A stretch of 64,000 nucleotides of DNA from Puffinus mauretanicus (Eukaryota > Chordata > Aves > Procellariiformes > Procellariidae), in assembly GCA_023333565.1 (NCBI GenBank), contig JAJKFH010003821.1, forward strand, positions 682,001-746,000, read 5' to 3'. Within the stretch, counting starts at the first letter, position 1; each line of letters starts with the position of its first letter. Positions 50,701 to 62,700 of this stretch are shown piece after piece. Both the position numbers and the translations under genes were made by a program. Under the pieces are notes generated by a model. The model was not told the origin of the DNA and did not search any database. It saw only the letters and a list, made by a program, of their open reading frames with translations.

Positions 50701-53700
50701 TTCAGAATGGATTTTGATAAGACAGACTTCTTATATTACAGCTACTTATTTTAAGGACAGTTACAATGCCCCTAGAATAGTAATAAGTTGGCTTTGTTTT
50801 CCCAAAGAACTGGATTTACAAAAGCCTTCGGATTGTTGTCACTAAAAGCTTGGAAAACCTGTGTTTCCTGAAACACTGACCTAATTACAGGGATAACAGC
50901 AGTCTGTAGGTTTCATAAGGGGAAATCCTGATTCCCACCTTCAGTAGTAAGAACAGTCCAATGTATCAAATATTATTTTCTTTATGTTCTCTGCTTTATT
51001 TATGTGAAGTGATATTTTTGTTTTCTAGGTCATATGCTGCTGAACTTAAGCCATGGCAAGCAAGACTTCTTTAAAAAGGTTGTGGAATCTTTTGCGAACA
51101 AGAGTGGTTCATTTACGTTGTTTGATAGCCTGTTTGAGAGTGGAGCTTCTAGAGAGAGATCTTTTATTGGCACAGATGATATTGGAAATGTCAGTACACA
51201 AGCACCAGTGCAAGTGGAACTTAATAAATATGATATTGGTAAGAGATGCTACTTTCTGAAACTCAACACAACTTTCTGTACAAGAAGCTCTTCTACAAAT
51301 ATTTCATATTGCAACTGAAGACAAATACCTGGAATAGCTGTCCAAAGTTGCCCTAATGTCCTAGGCCAGACTTAGACTTCATTGCAAAGTAAAGAAGTGC
51401 TTCTTGAATAATTCCTTAAAGATTTTGGAGAAGTAAATAGGTTTGCTAAAAATAGTCGCCTATTGGACTGAATATGGTGAGGATGGAAGTGAAAGGAAAT
51501 ATGAGAGTCACCCCCTCAGAAGCTTAAGGGGTCGATGGCTTGAGCACTCAGATCAGCTGTCTACTTGATATGTTTGGCTGATTTGAAGTTTGTAATCTTT
51601 CATAAGTGAAAGTTGGAATCTTGATGCTCATTGATCTGCAAAGTATCTTTGGCTGCTCTGACAGAGTGAAATGTGAAACCCAGCTTTGATCAGATACAAG
51701 TCTTGCTGACTTGCAGGAAGTTGACATCTGCATCCAACTTTGTTTTTGCACAGGTGCTGTTCGAATGCACAGTGGCAGTCTCCAGCATCTTGTGTGGCTT
51801 GGCTTGCAGTGGAACTCTATGTCAGTCTTACCCCCAATGCGCAAATGGTTAAAACAGCTTTTTCACTTGCCTCAAGAAACATCGAGACTTGAGACAGATG
51901 CTCCTGAATCCATTTGCCTATTGGACCTTGAAGTAAGTAAACTTTCCAAGTTCCTAAATGTACTATACAATTTAAGTTTTTTGGTATTTAATACCTTCTA
52001 TTTATTTATTTTTACAAAAACAGGTGTTTCTACTTGGGGTGGTATTCACTAGCAACTTGCAATTACAAGAGAAGTTTAATTCTCACTATGGCGCACATCA
52101 GCCTCAATTCTTACCATTGCCAGTGTGCAAACAGCTCTATACCGAAAAGCAAAGATCCTGGTGGGATGCCGTTCGTACTCTTATCCAGAGAAAAACAACG
52201 TAAGGCTTTTTCAGTTTGGAAATGTTTGACCAAGCCTTTAGGCAGCTTGGATTGGTCCCAATAGATTCTTGTAAAAATAAATTTCTTTTTTGATATATTT
52301 TGGACATGGAAGCTTTGTTGTAGTAGGGACTTGATACACTTGAAAGATTTCTAAAAATGGAATTTTCATTTCTAACAATGCATTTCTAAACTAGAGGCAG
52401 GTTAGGACTCAAACTGCAGGCTATATTCAGCAAGCAAATGACATGTGAATAGATGAAAAATAGAGAATACTAATCAAGGAATGTTTCTTCTGATATTCAG
52501 ACCAGGAACAGCAGCAAAACTGAGGCTTATCGTACAGCATGGAATAAGTACTCTGCGAACACTGGAGAAGCATGGCCTTCAACCTGCCTTAATTATACAC
52601 TGGGCAAAAAACCTGCAAAAAACAGTAAGCTGAGATTATTTTTAAGTATGTTGAAGCCAAGGTGGTGTTCTCTCTTATTTTCCAAACTATAAGCAGACTG
52701 GGGGGGGAGGAAAGAATCAGATGAGAATGTATTATTGAGAACTGTTGCTTTATTTTGTCAGGCGAATTAGTTGCTCTAGTCACCCTGTAAAGTACTCTGT
52801 CTTAAATTGTAGTGTTATTTTCTACATGTATGTTCCTTTACATAGCTCTTGAGATAAACCCCCCGAGGTTTATCTCCAGTGTCAGAGAAGAACTCCTGGA
52901 ATTTTTCAAGACAACAGAAGAAGGATATGCATGAATAGCATTTTGACTTAAATTTGTTGAAATAACATGTACTTCTATTCCCTTTTCTTCACCAGGGTGT
53001 TAGCCTTAACTCTTTCTATGACCAGAAGGAATATATTGGACGAAGTGTCTACTACTGGAAGAAAGTTTTGCCTATGCTGGAAATTGTCAAAAAGAGGAGG
53101 AGTATTCCTGAACCTATCGATCCTCTCTTCAAACACTTCCATAGTGTAGACATTCAGGTACAGATTGATTAAGCCAAGGTTGAATAAGAGAAGGTCTATG
53201 TCAGAATCTTACATAGTTGTGGGATTTTTCTCTGCATTGTACAACTCATGTTGTTATTACTATAAAACTGTTAATTATGAGATTTGGTAGTATCAGAGTC
53301 TGATAAAGGGGGGGAAGAAATCTCTCCTTACAACTTTATTCTTACCTTTAAAACTTTGTATGTGATTGGAAGGCACTGAACACCCTTAGTACCAACTTTC
53401 TTTAAAAAATATTTTCTCTGTATTATAGGAAGAAAAATAATAATGGATGTGTCGTTCAATTGTTAGGTATGAGTTGTCTTTCACTTTCTTTGTAGGTCTT
53501 TCAGGTTGCAGCGTATGAAGAAGAGGCACGTATAGCATTTGCCATGTTAGATGCAGTTGATGGCAAAACTGATGATGCTTTATTAGCATTTGAAGCTATT
53601 AAGAATGTGGTTTCATATTGGAATCTTGCCGTGGTAAGTTTATAAATTGCATTACCCCGAAATGCTTTGTTTTATTCAGTTGCCTTCTGACTGATCCTAA

Positions 53701-56700
53701 GTAATCTGTGTCCTGTTTGTTAGATCTTCCAAAGAAAGGCAGAAGAGATTGAAAATGATGCCATGCTGCCAGAAGAACAAGAAGAACATAAAACCTATCT
53801 TGTTAAGAGCAAGCATTATCTAAGGAAGATCATTGAGGAAAGCTCCTCAGATATGTCAGTAACTGAGAAAGTAAGTAAGTCTTGCTTTAAAAACTTGTTT
53901 CAAGAATCATAGAATCATTAAGGTTGGAAAAGACCTCTAAGATCATCGAGTCCAACCATCAACCCAACACACCATGCCCACTACACCATGTCCCTAAGGG
54001 CCTCATCCACACGTCTTTTAAATACTTCCAGGGATGGTGACTCAACCACTTCCCTGGGCAGCCTGGTCCAAGGCCTGACCACTCTTTCAGTAAAGAAAGT
54101 TCTCCTAATATCCAGTCTAAACCTCCCTTGGCGCAACTTGAGGCCATTTCCTCTCGTCCTATCGCTAGTTACTTGGGAGAAGAGACCAACACCCACCTCG
54201 CTACAACCTCCTTTCAGGTAGTTGTAGAGCGCGATGAGGTCTCCCCTTAGCCTCCTCTTCTCCAGGCTAAACAACCCCAGTTCCCTCAGCCGCCCCTCAT
54301 AAGACTTGTGCTCCAGGCCCTTCACCAGCTTCGTTGCCCTCCTCTGGACATGCTCCAGCACCTCAACGTTCTTCTTGTAGTGAGGGGCCCAAAACTGAAC
54401 ACAGTATTCGAGGTGCGGCCTTACTAGTGCCGCGTACAGGGGCACGATCACCTCCCTAGTCCCGCTGGCCACACTATTTCTGATACAGGCCAGGATGCCG
54501 CTGGCCTTCTTGGCCACCTGAGCACACTGCCGGCTCATGTTCAGCCGGCTGTCAACCAGCACCCCCAGGTCCTTTTCCTCCGGGCAGCTTTCCAGCCACT
54601 CTTCCCCAAGCCTGTAGCGTTGCCTGGGGTTGTTGTGGCCGAAGTGCAGGACCCGGCACTTGGCCTTGTTGAACCTCATACAGTTGGCCTCAGCCCATCG
54701 ATCCAGCCTGTCCAGGTCCCTCTGCAGAGACTTCCTACCCTCCAGCAGATCAACACTCCCGCCCAACTTGGTGTCGTCTGCAAACGTACTGAGGGAGCAC
54801 TCAATCCCCTCGTCCAGATGGTTGATAAAGACATTGAACAGGTGGCTTTGGTTACTGTTTCAAAATGAAACTGTTTGCATTTATGTTATCTTTTTTAGAC
54901 CAGGCTTTGCATTAAGGCAAGTTAAACTTACTTTTTTGCTCAAAACAAACAACATGCTTAACACTAGTGAGCTGATAAACTCTGGGAAATTCTGGGTAAC
55001 TTCTGAAACCTACCAGATCATGCAATATTCTGACTACTCTGTGAATGAAAGCTTTAATGTAAACAAATAGCTTTTGCCACTATCTTTTTATAGAGGTCAA
55101 TAGTTTGAAAAAACAGAATTAATGTTTGTGTGAATTGTTTTCGTACGTTAATTTAGAGCTTTGCTGAAAAAAACAGTATGTCTGTAACGAAAGCCTTGTG
55201 AATTGTTCAGTCAGAATTCTGAATGTAGTCTGTCTTGCTCTGAGGGAGAATTGCACTCATGACTCATGTTTCAAATAACTTTCTAGCTGCCGGTGTCTAT
55301 TGAAACTGTGAGGGAAATGCTAGATACAGTGATCCAAGAACTTGGCGAGAATGGTGAAGAGGGAAGTCCTGCCTTCAGAAATGGTCTGTCACGACCTGTA
55401 GATTCAGAGATGAAACATTCCACTCCATCACCAACTAAGTTCTCTCTTTCACCAACAAAGAGCTACAAGGTATATTAGCCAGCTGTTATTTCAGGGAATT
55501 GTTATGTTTGAATAAAAATTCACAAGATTCAATTAATTTTTTCTTCTAGTTTTCCCCTAAAACTCCTCCTCAGTGGGCAGAAGATCAGACATCTATACTT
55601 CAAATGATCTGTCAGCAAGTGGAAGCTTTAAAGGTAAACAGTTTTGTCACCATATTCAGTGAAGAACAGTTGGCCTTTTAGTTATGGTAAGGAGTTAGTG
55701 ATAATAGCATGGGCTAACTTACAGTTCCTACTACTTAAATCAGTGGAATTATTTTCTGTAAACATCTGCCTAAAATGAGTGCAAGAGTAAATCTTTTTGC
55801 TTAAAAACTCTTACTTGGGACTTGGGCAGGGGTGCAGAGGCAACCCTTCTAAGGACTGTATGCAGAATGAGTTCTGCTTTCATCAGCTTGGTTCTCATCC
55901 ACTTGGCTCTGTTTTTTTTACTTCTGGCTTTAGAACACAATCTTAATCCGCTTAGGCAGATCTTGGATGATTCTGGCAGGGACCTCTTGACTTATTTATT
56001 TTTCTTTTCCAAGCTTGAACATGCCTTTAAATAGCAAAAGGGTAGGGACCATTCCTTGTGTTTTCTTCTGCAAATACCTGTCATATGTAGTTATACTCTT
56101 GATTGGCACACTGTCTTGACAGAATGAAATGCAAGAAATGAAACTTAATAATTCCAACTCAAATGCATCATCTCATCGGTGGCCTGCTGAAAGCTATGGA
56201 ACAGATACAATGTCAGAGGGTTATCAGAGAGCACAAAATCTTCATGAAGCTCCATTAACGGGTAAGTTGCTGCTGAATCTTTATCTAAACGCTTAGTTAA
56301 ATCAAGTAAGACTTTCTAAAATATTGCAGAAATGTTTTAATGATTCACAATTAAAAACTGATTGCTGGGGAGAGTCCATTCAAAACAACAACAAAAAAAA
56401 TCAAGTACAAACTGTTTTCCTGCTGTTCCTTTTTAGTTGCTACCACTGGCCCATCTGTTTACTACAGCCAGTCACCTGCCTATAACTCTCAGTATCTTCT
56501 CAGAACTGCCGCAACCAACGTAACACCAACAAAGGTGAGAACAAATGTATCCACTTAAGCTACTTCCAATGATCTACTGAAAATGACTGCTTTTGATTCT
56601 ATATGTGGTTGGATGTAATTGCAGTTCCTTACATAGTATTTGGTAAACTTGGACTGCTAGGGATAAACTGATCATTTATCTTTCTGCCTAATTTTTGGGA

Positions 56701-59700
56701 TATGTGGTTTGGGAGGAAAAGCCAGCAAAATACGTCTGTAATATGTTAGTACATGTCCCCTACAGGGTATGTGTGATAGCACTTAATTTCCCCCTTCCCC
56801 CCCCCAAATAGATGGCAAAAGACTATGGGGTTTTCAAGGCTTTTTTCATGGCGGGGGGGAAAGCAACCCACTCATCTTGTGCCCCTTTTTCAATGCTTGT
56901 TTTCAGATGCCCTTCAAGATTTAAACTGACCAGTTTAAACTAAGTTAAAATTAGTTTAGATTTAAACTCATATGAAAGTATGCCCTGCTTTTAAGAGTAC
57001 ATGTTATGTGGGCTTCAGCACAGTAAGACTTTGTCCTCTGTGTTACTGTAATAAGCAAAGCAATTGTTTTCTGCTTTTTCTTTAGGCTCCTGTCTATGGC
57101 ATGAACCGACTTACACCTCAGCAACATATATATGCTTATCAACAACCAATGCATACACCACCTCTGCAAAACACTTCTGCTTGTATGTTTTCCCAAGAAA
57201 TATATGGCACACCTCTGCGTTTTGATTCTCCTGCTACTGGACTCATTTCTCCTCGTGGGGCTGATGATTACTACAATTACAGTGTTCCACAGACAAGCAC
57301 AAATCCACCATTGCCTGAACCAGGCTATTTCACAAAGCCTTCCGTCGCACCACCGACTTTAAAGCCTGCAGAACCAAAAGTGATAGAGTTTCCGAAATCT
57401 AAACTTGGACAGCCAGGAACAGCAGAAGGATCAAAAACATCTCTGCCAACACCAGCACAGTCAAGTCAGCCAACAACTTTTAAATTCAACACTAACTTCA
57501 AGTCTAATGACGGAGACTTTACCTTTTCTTCTCTTCAGGTTGCAACGCAGCCTGCTAATGCAGCTTTTAATAGCAGCGAAAGCCTCTTGGGTCTTCTGGC
57601 ATCTGATAAACCTTTACAGGATGATAGATACATTGAACAAAAACCAGTTAACGATCACACAAATAGTCAAAGAAATGTCTTCAATTTTGGCAATAAACAT
57701 ATTCCAAGCATCTCTTTCAGAGAAACCATAGGACAAAATGCACACAAAAACCTGGGTTTTGAGAAGAGTGATATGTTTAGTGTCCAAGAACCAAACAAGT
57801 CTGTATTTATGACTTCAAATTCGGATTTGGCCAATAGAAGTCATGAAACAGAGGGAGGAAGCACCCATGGTGGAGATGAGGATGATGATGGTCCTCATTT
57901 TGATCCTGTGGTGCCACTCCCTGACAAGATTGAAGTAAAGACAGGTGAGGAAGATGAAGAAGAATTCTTCTGCAACAGAGCCAAGCTCTTTCGTTTTGAT
58001 GCGGAATCTAAAGAATGGAAAGAAAGGGGTATTGGAAATGTGAAAATACTGAAGCATAAAGTATCTGGCAAATTCCGTCTCTTAATGAGACGAGACCAAG
58101 TGCTGAAAATCTGTGCAAATCACTACATAAATACTGATATGAAATTAACTCCAAATGCTGGATCAGATAAGTCATTTGTATGGCATGCTTTAGATTATGC
58201 AGACGAGTTGCCAAAACCAGAACAGCTTGCAATTAGATTTAAAACACCTGAGGAAGCAATGCTTTTTAAAAGTAAGTTTGAGGAGTCGCAGAATATTTTA
58301 AAAACCTTGGGATCAAATGTTGACACATCCGTGACTCAGAGTAATGGGACTGCAAGAGAAGCAACAAATCAGGACATCAAGGAGCCTAGCAGATCCATTT
58401 CTGGGACCCTGAACTTTGGCTTTCAGTTCCCGAAAGATGAGGCAAGCAGTGAATCTGATAGCAAAGGCAGCCTTACAGCTACATCAACTGCGTCTGGGCC
58501 TACCACTTTTTCATTTGGAAAGGAAGCCCTGCAAACCTATACTTCTGGTGAGTTTGGGCAGCATCTCTTGAAGAAGGATCAATGGGAGTGTAAAGTATGT
58601 TTAGTTCCAAATGAAGCAACTGCAAAGAATTGTGTATCATGTCAAAGTCCAAATCCAGATGTGTGGGAAACACGTGGCACCCCACTAACCGACTCTGCCG
58701 CAAGTTTCAAAGCCAGTGGTAACACTGTGCAGGACAAATTTGGATCTGCTTTTGCTAAAAAGGAAGGTCAATGGGACTGCAGTGTCTGTTTAGTAAGAAA
58801 CGAACCCACTGCCTCCAAGTGTGTTGCTTGCCAGAATCCAAACAAAACTAATACAGCGGTATTTGGTCAACAAACTTCCTTTAAATTTGGCCAAGCAATT
58901 GCTCCAAAGACTATTCAAAATGACTTGGGAACTGCTTTTTCTAAAAAAGAAGGTCAGTGGGACTGCTCTGTATGCCTAGTCCAAAATGAAGCAAAAGATG
59001 TGAACTGTCATTCTTGTCAGAATCCTAACTCACAAAGTCAACCAAACGTGCCTATATCTACTGTTCAGACATCCTCTGCTCCCAGGTTTGGTTCCATTGC
59101 TGATGCAAGTAAGCCACAGAAAAATGGATTTGAAGGGCTTTTTACTAAAAAAGAAGGGCAGTGGGATTGTAGTACTTGTCTTGTGAGGAATGAAGCTTCT
59201 TCACCAGCCTGCATAGCCTGCCAAACACCAAATCCATCTGGTAAGCCTGCTGGTGATGTTTCATCAACTCCTACTTTTGGCTTGAAAAGTAAATTATCTG
59301 AACCTACTGGAGGACAGTTGGGAACAGGCTTTAGGTGTGATTTCTTAGAAAAGGGCTTTAAGTTTGGTCATGCTGAGCAAGGCAAGACACCATCATTTAC
59401 ATTTCAGATTCCTTCTGATACTGAAGCTAAGTCTGCAAAGGAACGATTTAGCTTTTCAATGACAGCGCCTGTAAGTGGATTTAAATTTGGGATACAGGAG
59501 GCTAGTAAAAATACCACTGAGAAAGATGAGCCACACAAAGAGTGTACAACTGGCTTCTTAAAAAGCATTGATGAAAAAGACAAAAAGGAACTGCCTTCAG
59601 ATAGCGGAATTACATTCCAATTTCAAGAAACAGCAAACAAAGAGAAAGGTGACTTTGTTTTGGGGCAAAACAGCAGCACTTTTACTTTTGCCGAGCTTGC

Positions 59701-62700
59701 AAAAAGTACTCCCGGGGAAGGCTTTCAGTTTGGCAAAAAAGACCCTAACTTCAAAGGCTTTTCAGATGCAGGTGAAAAGCTGTTTTCTTCGCAGGATTCT
59801 AAAATGGATCACAAAGCAAATACAACTGCTGACCTTGGTGAGAAGGATGATGATGTGTATAAGACAGAGGACAGTGATGATATCCATTTTGAACCTATAG
59901 TTCAAATGCCTGAAAAAGTAGAACCATTTACAGGAGAGGAAGATGAAAAAGTGTTATACTCCCAAAGGGTAAAGCTGTTCAGGTTTGATCCAGAAACAAG
60001 CCAGTGGAAAGAACGTGGGGTGGGCAACTTGAAGATTCTTAAAAATGAAGTTAATGGCAAAGTAAGAATATTAATGCGGCGTGAGCAGGTACTGAAGGTG
60101 TGTGCAAATCACTGGATAACAACAACAATGAACTTGAAACAGCTGTCTGGCTCAGACAAAGCATGGATGTGGATGGCCAATGACTTCTCTGATGGTGATG
60201 CAAAGTTAGAACATCTGGCAGCAAAATTTAAGACACCAGAGCAGGCTGAGGAGTTCAAACAGAAGTTTGAAGAATGTCAGAGGCTATTACTAGATATACC
60301 ACTGCAGACACCCCATAAACTTGTTGATACAGGTAGGACAGCTCAACTTATACAGAAAGCAGAAGAAATGAAGTGTGGCTTAAAAGATCTCAAAACATTT
60401 CTGACAGATGACAAAACTAAACTGTCAGAAGAGGAAAATGTAAACTCTGTTTGTGCCAGCAGTACTTCTGATCTGGTTATAAAGCCGCATGCTGAAAGTA
60501 CTGGGCCTACTCTGGAATGGGATAACTATGACTTGCGTGAAGAAGCATTGGATGATAGTGTAAGTAGTTCTGTATATGCATCACCTCTTGCAAGTAGCCC
60601 AGTAAGGAAAAATCTGTTTAGATTTGGAGAGTCTACCACAGGTTTTAGTTTCAGCTTTAAATCTGCCTTGAGCCCATCCAAATCTCCTGCCAAGCAGAAC
60701 CAGAGTAGAACATCTGTCGGTACAGATGAAGATTCTGATGTTACTCAAGAAGAAGAGAGAGATGGGCAGTACTTTGAACCTGTGGTACCTCTGCCTGACC
60801 TCGTGGAAGTGACCAGTGGTGAGGAAAATGAGCAAGTTGTCTTCAGTCACAGAGCTAAGCTCTACAGATATGACAAAGATGCTAATCAGTGGAAAGAGAG
60901 AGGTATCGGGGATATCAAGATATTACAGAACTATGACAACAAACAAGTCCGTATAGTAATGAGAAGGGACCAGGTACTGAAACTCTGTGCCAATCATAGA
61001 ATAACACCAGATATGAATATGCAACAAATGAAAGGATCCGATAGAGCATGGGTATGGACTGCATGTGACTTTGCAGATGGGGAAAGGAAAGTAGAACTTC
61101 TAGCTGTGCGATTCAAGCTGCAAGATGTTGCAGACTCATTTAAGCAAATTTTTGATGAAGCAAAGCATGCCCAAGAGAGAGAGACACTGATAACACCTCT
61201 TTCTTCTCGTGCCAATACGCCGAAGGAATCTTCGTGTGGTAAAAACGCTGTAGCTGTACTAGAAGAAACTACCAGAGAAAGAACTGACCTCAGTCATGGT
61301 GACGATACTTCTGATGTAACTGTAGAGGTTGCAGAGGTGTCAAACACTTCTGAAACACCAACAAAAACAGTGGTTTCTCCTCCAAAGTTTGTATTTGGAT
61401 CTGAATCTGTCAAGAGCATTTTCAGTAATGAAAAGTCGAAGACATTCACATTTGGAAATACTTCAGCCACTGGTTCTCTCTTTGGCTTCAGCTTTAATCC
61501 TCCACGAAAGAGTGAAGACCGTATTCCAATGTCTCAGAACACAGCAGAGAAAGAACTGGAAGTCTCTGAACCACCAAAAAGCTCTAGTGCTCCTCAGAAG
61601 CCTCTAGACAGCAAGGTAGACAACTTGCCTACTTCAACACAAGATGGACCCTCTAACTTCTCATTTAGAATTCTGGAAAAAGGTGAGTGTCAATTGAACT
61701 AATAATATATTCAACTACGCAACTTCCTAAGCAGTCATCTCTATGCTATTCATTACTCTTTGTTGTCTTGTTAGTATGTAGTTTCTTTCATTTCTGATGC
61801 GGGTACCCACATCTTCACAAGTTCTCCAGAACTTCAACTAAAGGAGTGAATTTTAAGTCATTATTATTTTCATATAAAAATGAAAGTATGTGATGCAGGA
61901 TGGAGTTTTCATGGTTAATGAGAAAGAGGATTTCAGGTAGGACCTGTAACTCCGTGAAGTGCTGTACCTGAATCTCAGGCTTAAGTGCTTAAAGAATGAG
62001 CTGTGGATTCACTTTTTGAGACTTAAATAGGTAGTTGGATTGGAGTGTATGAACTTGGGCCTTTGCTCTGAGTGGTAAAGTGTGAGAACAGCAAATGTAT
62101 GCTTCAGCTAAAATTTGAATTATCGCCGTGATTGAATGGATGGGTGTTCTAAAACTACTCTCTATACATTCGTTTAAAGTCTTAATTATTGGCCTCTGCA
62201 ATTTCAGATTTGTAGCTTAAATAACACCAGATGTTAGCCTCTTTCCTTAGCCTGAAAAGAGATCATGTGATTACATTCTTAGTTATACAGTTTCTGACAC
62301 TGTCTGAAAAAGATGCGCTTGCAGAAGTTGTGGCTGCGACATGACCACTATAATGTGCTGAAGTGTCTTTGCGAGAAGAATGGGATTTACTAGCATTTTA
62401 GTGGTAGAGTACTTCTCTTTGAAGGCTTCATGTGCTGCTTCCCATCAGTGCAAGACACTTTAATCAGTTGGTAGTTCTTAATTTACATACTAGTCTCAGA
62501 ATTATGAAGACATACTGTCTGTTTATTAGCTAAACTGTAGACGTGGTGAAAGATGGTAGCTACCGTCTATTCACATGGGTTGGATAAGCTTGTGTAGAAT
62601 TAACAGATGAAATTTCCTACTGTGAAATATGACTATGGAATGCTTCCAGAACATAGATAAGTCTGTTTTACCCTTTTAAAATTCCAGTAAACACTTATAT

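Larger units (their letters stand above)
44385..53495 (+). other. RANBP2: RANBP2 introns 2-13
   Basis: Twelve AT-rich introns, about 90 nt to 1.5 kb. No snoRNA, tRNA, repeat body or extra exon recognised. Noted: an A-rich simple stretch (48058-48090) in intron 6 and a perfect 10-bp hairpin (52851-52876) in intron 12. The longest stretches (44968-45884, 46038-46912, 47719-49175, 50176-51028) are otherwise featureless to me. Confidence 0.55.
55634..57085 (+). other. RANBP2: RANBP2 introns 17-19
   Basis: Introns 55634-56122, 56262-56436 and 56535-57085 contain no recognisable feature other than a short C run near 56800. Confidence 0.55.

Noticed and set aside
61683..61702. Six extra codons and stop after RANBP2 exon 20, which could look like a short protein end
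   Set aside because: A good donor GTGAGT lies at 61683 and the family continues with SUMO ligase, RBD4 and cyclophilin regions; this is intron sequence.
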